From the NCBI GenBank assembly GCA_049292975.1, contig JBATRZ010000062.1:1-55033 (forward strand): 55,033 bases of DNA. Direction: 5' to 3'. This DNA comes from JBGSWE01 sp049292975 (GTDB lineage Bacteria; Patescibacteriota; Saccharimonadia; Saccharimonadales; JACDBH01). The notes under the pieces were generated by a model. That model was not told the origin of the DNA, did no database searches, and was given only the letters and a program-made list of their open reading frames with translations. Positions within the stretch are counted from its first letter, which is position 1. Each line of letters starts with the position of its first letter. Positions 43,885 through 52,758 of this stretch are shown one piece after another. The position numbers and the translations under genes were made by a program.

Positions 43885-45666
43885 TTACTTACGTTTGACT
43901 TGTTTTAACAGGTCGTTCAAATCTTTGTCGGCGGTAAGCAGGCGGCGGGTTTCGTCGTCGCCGGCATCGGCAAGCCGCTCGTTTATAAGCTGTTTTTGAT
44001 GTTTTACGTAGTGCGCAACTAAGCGTTCTTGCAATCGAGTGACTTCCCAGTGGAGTTCTGTAATCTCGAGCGATCGATATAATTCATCGAATTGTAATGC
44101 AGTAATTTTTACATAATCGGCCATGGATTGCAACTGTTTAAAATTACTCCTTTGGGCAGATCCAGCGGGGGTGCCTTTAGTTGCGGCTCCAAAATCGGGG
44201 TTTGCCTTTAAAAACTCGAATAATTTTCGTGCCTGGACTTCTATAAACATGTCTGGGGTCAGTTGCGGCACTTCGTCTCTAAGACCCGGGTGCATAAGCA
44301 GCAATGACAGCAGGTGCTGCTCGGTCTTGCGCTGCTCAATCGTTTCCTTGCTCTCGTTTCCAGGGATTATCCTTGGAATTCTGAGGCGTTTGGATGATGG
44401 GGATGGTTGATACAGCTTGGCGCGCATCGCGTCTTTGCTGACGCCGATAGTTTTGGCCAGTTCCGATATGTAGTGGTCCTGTTCGACTTGGTCGGTGAGG
44501 CCGCGGATGATATTGAGCACGATATCGGTGAATTCGCGTTTGCCTTTGCCCGACTCAATGTCCAGCAGGTTCTTGTAGCGGTCAATCAGCCAGTCCACGG
44601 CGTATTGATGTTTGTCTATGGCCTGCTGCCAAAACATGGGGTCCTGACGGATGAGCTCATCGGGGTCTTTGCCGTCAGGGATAGTGATAATGCTTACATT
44701 GACGCCGATTTTCTGCGCCAGCGGGATGGCCCGCTCGGTGGCATTGATACCGGCACGGTCGGCATCAAACGCAAAGCGGATATCGCCCGCGTACCGGCTG
44801 AGGTCTTTAAGATGGAACTCTGTCAGGGCGGTACCGGCCGAGGCCACAACGTTCTTCACACCCGCCTGGTGGCTGGCCACAACATCCAGGTTGCCCTCTA
44901 CCACTACGCTGTAGCCGGCCTTGCGGATGGCATCTTTGGCCAGGTGCAGGCCGTAAACCTGGCGGCCTTTGTCATACAGCAAAGTGGCCGGCGTGTTGAT
45001 GTATTTGGGCGATTCTTTATCGTCGGTAAGGCTTCGGGCCGTAAAGCCTACCACCCTGCCCTGCGCATCTGATAGCGGCACCATTATCCGCCCGCGGAAC
45101 ATATCGCCCAGGCCGCGGTAACGCTTTGTTACAAGCCCTGCCCGGGTCATTTCTTCTTCTGTAAAGCCCTTCTTACCTAGGAATGTGTACAGGGCATCGC
45201 CCGTGTTGGGCGAGTAACCAAACCTGAATAAAAGCACGGTTTCTTTGCTAAATAACCGCTTGCCCAGCAGGTATTCCAACGCCGGTTTGGAGCTCTTTAG
45301 CTGGGTCTGATAAAACCGTGCCGCCAACTCAATAACTTCATACAAACGCTCCTTCACCTTGTGAGAGGACTGTCCTCTCACATTGAATTGCTCTAGGTCT
45401 ACACCGGCCTTGCGCGCCAGCAGCACCAGTGTTTCCTTAAAATCAAGGCCTTCGATCTCCTGGATAAAAGTGAACATGTCACCGCCCTTGCCCGAGCTGA
45501 AGTCGTGCCAAATCTGCTTCTCGGGACTAACCATGAAGCTTGGTGTCTTCTCGTTGCCGAAGGGGCTTAGGCCCTTCAGGTTGCGGCCGGAACGTTTTAA
45601 CTGGACATACTCGGAAATAACATCCTCTATAAGCAGCTTGGCTTTGACCTCTGACACCGCATCCAT
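43885..45666 (-). CDS. dnaG: DNA primase without zinc-binding residues
   Basis: 593 residues. The N-terminal zinc-finger-like domain is present (GRNLKGLSPFGNEKTPSFMVSPEKQIWHDFSSGKGGD), but the four ligands normally CxxH...CxxC are Ser34, Gly37, Asp55 and Ser58. The catalytic core keeps GRIMVPLSDAQGRVVGFTAR, the TOPRIM motif VVEGNLDVVASHQAGV and IRFAFDADRAG. The C-terminal helicase-binding part is short. A repeat-encoded VRGQSSH lies at about 96-102 in the linker. It makes primers for replication. rpoD follows nine bases downstream. Confidence 0.95.
   Translation of the reverse strand: MDAVSEVKAKLLIEDVISEYVQLKRSGRNLKGLSPFGNEKTPSFMVSPEKQIWHDFSSGKGGDMFTFIQEIEGLDFKETLVLLARKAGVDLEQFNVRGQSSHKVKERLYEVIELAARFYQTQLKSSKPALEYLLGKRLFSKETVLLFRFGYSPNTGDALYTFLGKKGFTEEEMTRAGLVTKRYRGLGDMFRGRIMVPLSDAQGRVVGFTARSLTDDKESPKYINTPATLLYDKGRQVYGLHLAKDAIRKAGYSVVVEGNLDVVASHQAGVKNVVASAGTALTEFHLKDLSRYAGDIRFAFDADRAGINATERAIPLAQKIGVNVSIITIPDGKDPDELIRQDPMFWQQAIDKHQYAVDWLIDRYKNLLDIESGKGKREFTDIVLNIIRGLTDQVEQDHYISELAKTIGVSKDAMRAKLYQPSPSSKRLRIPRIIPGNESKETIEQRKTEQHLLSLLLMHPGLRDEVPQLTPDMFIEVQARKLFEFLKANPDFGAATKGTPAGSAQRSNFKQLQSMADYVKITALQFDELYRSLEITELHWEVTRLQERLVAHYVKHQKQLINERLADAGDDETRRLLTADKDLNDLLKQVKRK
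45361..45381. repeat. 21-bp palindrome encoding VRGQSSH in dnaG
   Basis: GTGAGAGGAC-T-GTCCTCTCAC is identical to the copy in mutM. It is read on the minus strand as VRGQSSH between VDLEQFN and KVKERLY, the linker between the zinc-type domain and the polymerase domain. Confidence 0.92.
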
Positions 45667-45670
45667 TCTA

Positions 45671-45747
45671 TTAGGGTACAGGGTTTAGGGTTTGGGGTAC
45701 AGCGTAAGGGCTTTTACTAAGTCCCGCACCCTCGACCACTCACCCTG
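45671..45747. repeat. inverted 7-base-period array upstream of dnaG
   Basis: TTAGGGT, ACAGGGT, TTAGGGT, TTGGGGT, ACAGCGT are followed after a short gap by CCGCACC, CTCGACC, ACTCACC, CTG. G-rich and C-rich words are complementary in mirrored order. It occupies the divergent space between dnaG and the gene at 45768. Confidence 0.68.
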
Positions 45748-45767
45748 TTTTTGGTATGCTTATGGTA

Positions 45768-46367
45768 ATGGAACCGATGAACCAAGTGCCGCAGCAAAAC
45801 CCGTACGATTTTATTACCAACCCAGGCCAGCCGGGCAAAAAGCCAGGGCTTGGGGGCAGTCCGGCAAAGACCCGCCTGATTATAGTGATTGCAGGCGCAG
45901 TCTTGTTAATCGTCATCATTTCTATCGTTGCTATGATACTATCCAACGCCGGCAAGCGTGACATACCTGGCCTGAAAAGCATCGCCGCCGAGCAGCAGGA
46001 GCTGATACGTATCGCCGAGCTCGGCAAGGACAGAACCACCGACGCAACTACTAGAACGCTTGCCTACAACACCAGCCTAAGCACCACTACGCAGCAGCAA
46101 AAGCTTATCGCCTACTTAGATACCCGCGGTACGAAGATGGACAAAATACAGCTGGGCATAAAAAAAGACGCCTCGCTGGAGGCCGAGTTGGAATCCGCTG
46201 CCGCCAACAACCGCTTTGATGAAGAGTTCGGTAAAGTCCTTAACGCTTCGCTGCTGGAATACAATGATAGTTTATCCAAGGCCTACAAATCCGCCGCCGG
46301 CCCCAAGAGCAAAGCCATATTAGAGGAAAGCTTTAATAACAGCGTTACCATCCTCGGTCTGAAATAG
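45768..46367 (+). CDS. membrane-anchored hypothetical protein
   Basis: About 199 residues. Short Pro/Gln-rich cytoplasmic part, one membrane helix (LIIVIAGAVLLIVIISIVAMILS, about 38-60), then a helical extracytoplasmic domain (IAAEQQELIRIAELGKDRTTDATTRTLAYNTSLSTTTQQQKLIAYL). No family recognised. Start 45768 is chosen because TATGCT (45755-45760), with TCGACC 17 bases before it, ends seven bases upstream. It is followed after 38 bases by the beta-lactamase-fold gene on the same strand; both may act in the envelope. Confidence 0.7.
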   Translation: MEPMNQVPQQNPYDFITNPGQPGKKPGLGGSPAKTRLIIVIAGAVLLIVIISIVAMILSNAGKRDIPGLKSIAAEQQELIRIAELGKDRTTDATTRTLAYNTSLSTTTQQQKLIAYLDTRGTKMDKIQLGIKKDASLEAELESAAANNRFDEEFGKVLNASLLEYNDSLSKAYKSAAGPKSKAILEESFNNSVTILGLK

Positions 46368-46391
46368 GGCAGGCGTCTCAAACCTGTAGGT

Positions 46392-46397
46392 TATAAT
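46392..46397 (+). promoter_or_regulatory. consensus -10, predicted leaderless start
   Basis: TATAAT ends eight bases before the ATG at 46406. No good -35 sequence is visible. Confidence 0.5.
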
Positions 46398-46405
46398 TTA
46401 TTGGT

Positions 46406-47290
46406 ATGGCTTATTCATATTCGCCCGCCCCTAAGCCCAGGCGCCTGCGCCTTGTGCTCATCGTCTTGTTCGTACTGCTGGCCAGCGGCTTGGCCTACTG
46501 GTTTATCAATAGGAACCACAAGGCCGAAGCGCCCGATGACAGCCAGGCGCAGTCCCAGCAGGAGACCAACCAGCAGCCAAACTACACGGTTATTGACCTG
46601 CAGCCGGCCGTACAAGCCTGGGCCGATGCCCAAGCGGCAAGCTACCATATTGTCGTCTACGACCTGCAAGCCGGCCAGAACATCGCCGAGGTTAATCCCG
46701 ATGAAGTGCTGTTTGCTGCCAGCCTGTACAAGATTTATGTGGCCTACCTTGCCCTGCTGGATTTTCAGACCGGAGCCCAGAACCCGGACGATATCCTGGT
46801 CGCCGGCCAGACTATGCGCGAGTGCGTAGACAAGATGATACGAAGCTCGGATAGCCCCTGCGGCGAGGCTATGATGGCCGGTATGGGCCAGGCCTCTTTG
46901 AACCTGCGGGTGAAAAATTTAGGCATGAACGGCACGTTCTTCAATGGTATCCGTACCTCAGCAGCAGATTCTGCCCGTATTATCCGTCTCATTGCCGAAA
47001 AGAAAGATTTGAACGATGAAAACACCGCCTTCCTGCTGGATGCCATGCTCACCCAGGATGCCAAGTTCAAGCGCGGGCTAGCTACCGGCGCGCCGCAGGC
47101 CACTTGGCACACCAAAGTCGGCTGGAATGAAGACATAAACTACCACGACATCGGCCTTATGACTATGCCGGACGGCCGCAAGTTTGCCGTGGCTATCCTG
47201 GGCCAAGGCTCAGGCTCGTCAAAACCAATAGCCGACTTCGCATCAACAATTTACACTGCACTATTTAAGGACGACGTTATATATAACTAA
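46406..47290 (+). CDS. membrane-anchored class A beta-lactamase-fold serine hydrolase
   Basis: 294 residues. A membrane anchor (about 14-34: LRLVLIVLFVLLASGLAYWFI) and a Gln-rich linker lead to a penicillin-binding/beta-lactamase fold: SxxK motif AASLYKIY (Ser106, Lys109), an SxN-like SSDSPCGEAM and K-V-G in HTKVGWNEDINYHDIGLM in place of KTG. It is likely a peptidoglycan-related or ester-cleaving enzyme; antibiotic resistance cannot be deduced. TATAAT upstream suggests its own leaderless mRNA. Converges with an MmcQ/YjbR gene 40 bases away. Confidence 0.88.
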   Translation: MAYSYSPAPKPRRLRLVLIVLFVLLASGLAYWFINRNHKAEAPDDSQAQSQQETNQQPNYTVIDLQPAVQAWADAQAASYHIVVYDLQAGQNIAEVNPDEVLFAASLYKIYVAYLALLDFQTGAQNPDDILVAGQTMRECVDKMIRSSDSPCGEAMMAGMGQASLNLRVKNLGMNGTFFNGIRTSAADSARIIRLIAEKKDLNDENTAFLLDAMLTQDAKFKRGLATGAPQATWHTKVGWNEDINYHDIGLMTMPDGRKFAVAILGQGSGSSKPIADFASTIYTALFKDDVIYN

Positions 47291-47330
47291 CAACCATTAA
47301 TTGTTCCTTATCTAAAGAACAGGAGCACGC

Positions 47331-47687
47331 TTAAGCAGTAGGTTGGTGGGCATCTGTACCCTCGGTGACGAGGATGTAGCTATGCAGAATCAGCGCTTGC
47401 ACCTCTTCCCAGGGCAGTTGGCCGGTTAAGAGCAGTGTGTTCCAGTGTTTTTTGTTCAGATGATAGCCTTCCATGACCGTCTCGTATTTTTCACGCAGCA
47501 GCTTAGCCAGCAGCGGATCGCACTTGAGGCTAAGGCGCACCGGCTGGCTGCCTTCGGCTACGAGTGCGAACATCTTGCCGCTGTCCGGCGGACCCACTTT
47601 ATAAACCGATACGTCCTGGCCAAAGGGATAATCCAGCCGCGCGTTGGGCATAGACAAGATATATTCCTCGACTGTCTTGTGATCCAT
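47331..47687 (-). CDS. MmcQ/YjbR family protein
   Basis: 118 residues of the small YjbR/MmcQ fold (related to the CyaY-like alpha/beta domain): VEEYILSMPNARLDYPFGQDVSVYKVG, MFALVAEGSQPVRLSLKCDP, and the typical end GYHLNKKHWNTLLLTGQLPWEEVQALILHSYILV. Members are called DNA-binding, with little experimental evidence; the cellular role is uncertain. It is divergent from the large surface-protein gene and has no visible operon partner. Confidence 0.92.
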   Translation of the reverse strand: MDHKTVEEYILSMPNARLDYPFGQDVSVYKVGPPDSGKMFALVAEGSQPVRLSLKCDPLLAKLLREKYETVMEGYHLNKKHWNTLLLTGQLPWEEVQALILHSYILVTEGTDAHQPTA

Positions 47688-47723
47688 TAATGCATATCAT
47701 ACAACAAAATACGTATTTACTCT

Positions 47724-47750
47724 TTGACAACCCTATAAAAAGCGTATACT
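47724..47750 (+). promoter_or_regulatory. promoter of the large surface protein
   Basis: TTGACA (47724-47729) and TATACT (47745-47750) with a short 15-base spacer precede a leader of about 40 bases ending in AGGAGGATAGAGAG ATG. Unlike many neighbours this mRNA has a full leader and a perfect Shine-Dalgarno site. Confidence 0.65.
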
Positions 47751-47795
47751 TAAAGTATCAGGTAGAGAGCCGGAAAACTTTAGGAGGATAGAGAG

Positions 47796-50700
47796 ATGAA
47801 GTACCGCTATTATCAAAAGCGCCGCGGCAGCTTACGCCGCGCATTAACTAGTGTCAGCGCCAGCTTGGTGCTGCTGGTAAACAGCTTCAGCGTGGCCGTA
47901 CCATTTTTATTAGTGAAAGGCGCCGCGGCAGCACCTGCGGTAGTGGTTCATCCATCTAGCCTCAATGGCTGGTCGGCTACGACCACGACTGGTGGTACGG
48001 TAGACTTTGTTGCCGATGCTACCGCTCCGTCTGGTGATGGTGCACTTAAGCTTGTCACTATTAACGACAATGATTCACGCGCCCGCCTATCCACTACTGC
48101 CCCAGCTGGCACGCAAGTCTCTGCAATCACAGAGGCAAGCTACTGGTCCAAGGTAGACTCTGCCTCTAACGATGCTGGCTCGGTGTCTATGTACATTGGT
48201 ATAGATCTGGATGGAGATCTTGGCACCACCACGGACCGCACCGAATTGGTCCACGAGCCATACTGGCAGAATAGTGAAAGTCCCGACCCAGCACCTGTTG
48301 TTCACGGCACTTGGCAGCAATGGGATGTTGATCAGGGGATTTTCTGGTCAAGTGCGACTGTAGGCAGCTTTGTAGCTGGTGCCGGCGGTCCGCCTTTCTA
48401 TGACTTAACTGACGCGCCTTCAACGGCTGTTGTCCATGCAATCGGCGTTTATATTGGTTCCTACAATCCTGCCTACACCACTTACGCTGATGCCGTAACA
48501 TTCAACGGTACGGCCTATGACTTCGAGCCTAACCCTATCCCTGTCTGCGACACTACCATTTCCAGTTTTGATACGTTCAATAACGGTACCGTGAATGGCC
48601 AGCAGGGCTGGTCTTCTACCGGACCGTTCGACCAAGCAATTGTGAGTAATACTTACGGCCATGATAGCTTTGGCTGTAAATCACTGCGTATCTCAAATGC
48701 TGTAACCAGCGGCAGCTTTGGCGACCAGACTTTTTCTTACTCGGTAGCCAATGAAGCCGGCGATACCGATGCCCAAAACGGCGGCATGTCTGGTGGTACG
48801 CGCCAGAATCACTACGAGGCCCAGTTTGATATCACCCCAACTCAAGGTTCCCAGCAAACTGGCCTTAGTATGTCTGTATCACCTGATCGCGGCGATGGTG
48901 CCCGCATGAGCTACCTCCGCTTTGAAGACCAAGCCGATGGCATACACGTCTTCTTTGATGATGTAACAGGTACCACGCCTGAAACAATAAGTTTTGATGA
49001 GTATGAAATAGCTACACTTACCCGTGCTAATCCGCACAATGTGAAGTTTGTCATGGATTTCTATAATGGCGGCTCCAACGATGTTGTAAAGATCTACATA
49101 GATGGTGTACTTGAGCACACCGGCACAAGCTGGGAGAACTATTTCCGCTACGACACCGAGTCTAATCCAACCCTCGTAGACGAAAGCCGCACCGTAGATT
49201 CACTGCTTTTCCGTGTAGGCGGTACAGCTGCACCCGCAAATGCAGGCAAGGGCTTCTTGGTAGATAACGTGACCATCGCCACCAGCACCGTACTCCCCGC
49301 CATTCCAACCAATCTAAGCTGGACCCCAGATGGCGGCACGGCAATGGCCAGCGGCGGCACGACAAACGTACAGAAGGGCACCTTAAGCTGGCAAGATACT
49401 GATCCGGGCGTAGACCATTACAAGTACTACTTCTGGACAAATATTCCCGGCTATTTTGAAGGCCAGGCGAATGCTTGGTCTACTGAAGGTTCTGCCTACA
49501 TAACGCAGTCTCCGGGCGGCGGCTCTATCTGGACTGATTTTTACGACAAGGAAGGCACTTACTACTTCTGTGTCAAAGCTATTGACGCGGGCGGCAACAC
49601 ATCTGCCTGCAGTGATACCTTCTCGGTAACCTACGACAAGACCGCACCAGCCATGCCGGTGCACCAGTCGCCCGGCGACAACGCCGTCATCAATTACAAC
49701 GACTTCTGGTTTGAGTGGACAGACGCCGCTGGCGCAACCCGCTACGAAGTCCAGTACTCGCAGAATCCTGCCGTGAACGGTGCCGGCGCCTTCCAGAACG
49801 TGCAGTGGACGGGCGATTACCAAATGATTCAGCCAACTGATTCCCGGGCCCGTTCTGTTGGCGCTAACGGCACCTGGTATTGGCAGGTACGGGCAGTTGA
49901 TGCGGCCGGCAACACCAGCGCCTGGACCACCCCATGGAAAGTAACGATTGATGCGGATGTCCCAACCGTACCAACCGCCGTATTTACAGAAGACAACAGC
50001 GGCGATAACGTGCCTGACGGCGGCCTGACCAACTCGCAGTTCTTTACCTTCACTCTTGGTTCATCAAGCGATGTAACCCGCTACCAGCTAAAATACTGGA
50101 ATGATATTCCTGGCTCACCATACAAAGCAGGTAGTGAGTGGAATCCTAACGATCTCAGCGGCTACTCCCCCGTGCTTGGCACCTACAAGGACAACTTTAC
50201 CCAGGGCGACGGCGTGCACTACTTTGCCTTTAGTGCCTGCGATGCAGCCGGCAACTGCTCGGCCTACGGGGCGCCGTTTACCGTAACTTACGATGGTACT
50301 GCCCCCGCCGTACCTGCTCATGAGGCGCCTGCAGACGGCGCGGTCCGTACTACCGCCAACCAAACATCGGTAGAGTGGTCAGACGTTACCGATCCAAGCG
50401 GCGTGACCTACCGGTACGAATCTTCCCTGTCATCCGCTACCAACCCAGGCGGTTCATTTACCTCACCCGCCTATGTATCCGGCCCGCTTGCCAGCTCGGC
50501 AATCCCAACGCCAGGTACGCCCGAGGGTACATATTACTGGCATGTTAAGGCCGTAGACGGTGCCGGCAATGACAGCGCCTGGAGCACGTCTTGGAGAATC
50601 GTAGTAGACAACACGGCACCGGTCCTGACCATAAACCCGCTGGGTGATTCCGAGGACGCAACGCCAACCATCACCGGCACCACAAACGAGCCTACCCTGC

Positions 50701-51242
50701 CGGTCATCGCAACCGTGAACGGTGTAGATTACATCGCTACTGTTAATCCTGACGGCACCTGGAGCGCCGATGTTACCACCCCGCTGGCTGTAGGCCCATA
50801 CACCGCTACTGCCCGCAGCACCGATGCTGCAGGCAATACCCAGACTCCTGCCCCAACCCGGGCTTTCGCGGTCTTAGCCGCCCCGCAGGTACTCGGTGCA
50901 AGTACCACTAACAACCCTGGTAGCAGTAGCGGCTCAAGTAATCCGGGCAATTCAAACGCAGGCGGCTCAACTGCCCGCACCTCTTCAACCGGTTCCGCTG
51001 ACAGCACCGGTGAAGGCAGTGTCCTGGCAGCAGAGACGCTCGCTCAGGCCGAAGATACATCTGCCGGTGATTCAAGCAGTGAATCAAGCTCTGCAGGCCA
51101 ATCTGACGATGAGGAAGCCCCCGCAGAGGACACATCCTGCCGTAAGCTCCTGGGCATCTGCTGGTACTGGTGGATCCCTGTCGTCCTAGTCGTACTGATC
51201 ATTATCTACCTGATCGGCCGCGGCCGCTCTGACGAAAATTAA
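47796..51242 (+). CDS. giant anchored surface protein with FN3/Ig-like repeats
   Basis: 1148 residues. A signal peptide (RALTSVSASLVLLVNSF to about residue 45) and a first beta-rich domain are followed by a lectin-like domain (about 245-500) and at least three Ig/FN3-like modules (about 510-1040) with repeated ends such as DAAGNTSAW and VDGAGNDSAW plus VTYDKTAPA-type linkers. A Ser/Gly/Asn-rich stalk precedes the membrane segment WIPVVLVVLIIIYLIGRGRSDEN, so the C-terminus anchors in the membrane. This is the form of an adhesin or host-contact protein. AGGAGG precedes the ATG. A bidirectional terminator follows. Confidence 0.88.
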   Translation: MKYRYYQKRRGSLRRALTSVSASLVLLVNSFSVAVPFLLVKGAAAAPAVVVHPSSLNGWSATTTTGGTVDFVADATAPSGDGALKLVTINDNDSRARLSTTAPAGTQVSAITEASYWSKVDSASNDAGSVSMYIGIDLDGDLGTTTDRTELVHEPYWQNSESPDPAPVVHGTWQQWDVDQGIFWSSATVGSFVAGAGGPPFYDLTDAPSTAVVHAIGVYIGSYNPAYTTYADAVTFNGTAYDFEPNPIPVCDTTISSFDTFNNGTVNGQQGWSSTGPFDQAIVSNTYGHDSFGCKSLRISNAVTSGSFGDQTFSYSVANEAGDTDAQNGGMSGGTRQNHYEAQFDITPTQGSQQTGLSMSVSPDRGDGARMSYLRFEDQADGIHVFFDDVTGTTPETISFDEYEIATLTRANPHNVKFVMDFYNGGSNDVVKIYIDGVLEHTGTSWENYFRYDTESNPTLVDESRTVDSLLFRVGGTAAPANAGKGFLVDNVTIATSTVLPAIPTNLSWTPDGGTAMASGGTTNVQKGTLSWQDTDPGVDHYKYYFWTNIPGYFEGQANAWSTEGSAYITQSPGGGSIWTDFYDKEGTYYFCVKAIDAGGNTSACSDTFSVTYDKTAPAMPVHQSPGDNAVINYNDFWFEWTDAAGATRYEVQYSQNPAVNGAGAFQNVQWTGDYQMIQPTDSRARSVGANGTWYWQVRAVDAAGNTSAWTTPWKVTIDADVPTVPTAVFTEDNSGDNVPDGGLTNSQFFTFTLGSSSDVTRYQLKYWNDIPGSPYKAGSEWNPNDLSGYSPVLGTYKDNFTQGDGVHYFAFSACDAAGNCSAYGAPFTVTYDGTAPAVPAHEAPADGAVRTTANQTSVEWSDVTDPSGVTYRYESSLSSATNPGGSFTSPAYVSGPLASSAIPTPGTPEGTYYWHVKAVDGAGNDSAWSTSWRIVVDNTAPVLTINPLGDSEDATPTITGTTNEPTLPVIATVNGVDYIATVNPDGTWSADVTTPLAVGPYTATARSTDAAGNTQTPAPTRAFAVLAAPQVLGASTTNNPGSSSGSSNPGNSNAGGSTARTSSTGSADSTGEGSVLAAETLAQAEDTSAGDSSSESSSAGQSDDEEAPAEDTSCRKLLGICWYWWIPVVLVVLIIIYLIGRGRSDEN

Positions 51243-51259
51243 ACAAAACAAACGTGTAA

Positions 51260-51284
51260 AATACCCCTCAGCCCGAGGGGTATT
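51260..51284. terminator. bidirectional intrinsic terminator
   Basis: AATACCCCTC-agccc-GAGGGGTATT with A-rich left and T-rich right flanks lies between convergent genes. It overlaps the stop of the oligoribonuclease gene by its T run. Confidence 0.85.
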
Positions 51285-51285
51285 T

Positions 51286-51834
51286 TTATTTCTTTAAATA
51301 ATCTAAATAATACTGGAGTTCGGCAATGGACTCCTGGATATCGTCGTATGCCCGGTGACTGTTGGCTTTTTCGTACTCTACGCCGTACTTGCCTTGCATT
51401 AATATCTTTAGCGTGGTGACATCCAGCATGCGGTAGTGCAGGCGCAAATCCAGGGCCGGCCAGCAGGCGCGTATCATGGCCCGGTCTGAGTGTATCGAGT
51501 TACCGGCCAGGATAGCGGGCTCCGAGCCAAAGTGCTGCTCGGCAAAAGCAATCAGCTCCCTCTCTACCTCGCCCGCCGGCTTGCCTTGGTCGTTATTGTG
51601 CAAGAAATTATCGCGGTTCTCGGGGTGATCCTGCCAGAACGTGTTCAGCCGCATGCGCTCTACCACCAGCTCGGGCCTGTTCTTGACCCGGGCCTCATAC
51701 GATCCCAGCGTCCTAAAATCAAAATCCGTTACTTCTACCGAAACCTCTAATATAACGTCCTTACCATACTCGAAGCCGGTAAACTCCAGATCCATCCAAA
51801 GCAGCTTGGTAGGTAGTATTTTCTCTATTCCCAT
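51286..51834 (-). CDS. orn: oligoribonuclease
   Basis: About 182 residues, DEDDh exonuclease. ExoI LLWMDLEFTGFEYGKDVILEVSV, ExoII GNSIHSDRAMIRA, and ExoIII NSHRAYDDIQESIAELQYY fit Orn closely. It degrades the 2-5 nt RNAs left by PNPase and RNase J, both encoded in this window. The ATG at 51834 is preferred because TACAAT (51847-51842, with upstream TTG) ends seven bases before it and the homologous part begins there; earlier ATGs give an unlike N-terminus. Predicted leaderless. Confidence 0.93.
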   Translation of the reverse strand: MGIEKILPTKLLWMDLEFTGFEYGKDVILEVSVEVTDFDFRTLGSYEARVKNRPELVVERMRLNTFWQDHPENRDNFLHNNDQGKPAGEVERELIAFAEQHFGSEPAILAGNSIHSDRAMIRACWPALDLRLHYRMLDVTTLKILMQGKYGVEYEKANSHRAYDDIQESIAELQYYLDYLKK

Positions 51835-51841
51835 TGCATAC

Positions 51842-51847
51842 ATTGTA
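51842..51847 (-). promoter_or_regulatory. -10 element, predicted leaderless start of orn
   Basis: TACAAT on the minus strand ends seven bases before the ATG at 51834. Confidence 0.45.
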
Positions 51848-51864
51848 CAATATAGATATGAATA

Positions 51865-51965
51865 CCGTAGGAAACCAAGCAAGTACCGTGATTAGATTCA
51901 CGGCTGAATCCTGCAGAGCATTTCAACCGTACCCTGTACGGGGAAGGTGTGGTGGTTTCTAACGG
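51865..51965. repeat. palindromic element E13 upstream of the VanY-type gene
   Basis: The outer arms CCGTAGGAAACCA (51865) and TGGTTTCTAACGG (ending 51965) are complementary with two mismatches. Inner hairpins are CCGTG-attagatt-CACGG, GATTCA-cggc-TGAATC and CCGTAC-cct-GTACGG. It fills the divergent space upstream of the peptidase gene. Confidence 0.75.
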
Positions 51966-51966
51966 G

Positions 51967-52758
51967 ATGAAGAAACTCCTATTTGTGCTTGGCATCCTCT
52001 TTCTATTGGCCGCCCTGGTTTTTGGCGGCCTGAAGTTCTACGACGTGTTCTTTACCGAAGAACCAGAGGACATGAGCGCTGCTAACCAGAATGCCAAAGA
52101 AAAGCAGGAAGAGCAGCAGCCCGTCCAAGAGAACCAGCCGGTTTTCGGCAAGTCCAAGCATTCGCTCGATGACCCGGCCAGCATTTGGGTGGTGGTCAAC
52201 AAAACCCGGCCGCTCAACCCCAAGAATTACGTGCCGGCCGACCGCGTTTTTCCTAGCGTAACCCTGCGCGTACCGGGCAACGAATCGATGCAGATCCGCG
52301 CCGATATCTCACACGCCGTCAAAGCATTATTCGACGGTGCCAAGGCTGCCGGACATAGCCTGAAGTTCTCAAGCGGCTACCGGTCTTATAGCTACCAGGT
52401 TAATTTGTATAGCGGCTACGTTAAGTCAATCGGTCAGGCCGAAGCCGACAAGCAATCTGCCCGCCCCGGCCATTCCGAGCACCAAACCGGCCTGTCACTA
52501 GACGTCTGCGATAACGCCGGCTGCGACCTCGTACAATCATTCGGACAGACTGCTATGGGCCAGTGGGTCGCCGCTCATGCCCATGAATACGGCTTTATCA
52601 TCCGTTATCCCGAAGGCAAGACAGCTATCACCGGGTACGAATACGAGCCGTGGCATTTGCGCTATGTCGGCACCGAGCTGGCCGGCGAAATGCGCGGAGC
52701 AAACATTCAGACACTAGAGGAATTCTTCGGCCTCCCCGCCGCCCCTGATTATCTATAA
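51967..52758 (+). CDS. D-alanyl-D-alanine carboxypeptidase, VanY type
   Basis: About 263 residues. An N-terminal membrane anchor/signal (KKLLFVLGILFLLAALVFGGL) and Glu/Gln-rich linker lead to the peptidase M15B domain: SSGYRSYSYQVNLY, zinc motif GHSEHQTGLSLDV (H-x6-D) and second histidine EPWHLRYVG. It trims D-Ala from peptidoglycan stem peptides. The ATG at 51967 is preferred to an upstream GTG because it begins the signal sequence; it lies just past element E13, where CGGG precedes it. Confidence 0.93.
   Translation: MKKLLFVLGILFLLAALVFGGLKFYDVFFTEEPEDMSAANQNAKEKQEEQQPVQENQPVFGKSKHSLDDPASIWVVVNKTRPLNPKNYVPADRVFPSVTLRVPGNESMQIRADISHAVKALFDGAKAAGHSLKFSSGYRSYSYQVNLYSGYVKSIGQAEADKQSARPGHSEHQTGLSLDVCDNAGCDLVQSFGQTAMGQWVAAHAHEYGFIIRYPEGKTAITGYEYEPWHLRYVGTELAGEMRGANIQTLEEFFGLPAAPDYL

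Noticed and set aside
51865..51965. tRNA-like folding in the hairpin region
   Set aside because: No T-loop or anticodon arrangement and no CCA-compatible acceptor pairing; it fits the palindrome class instead.
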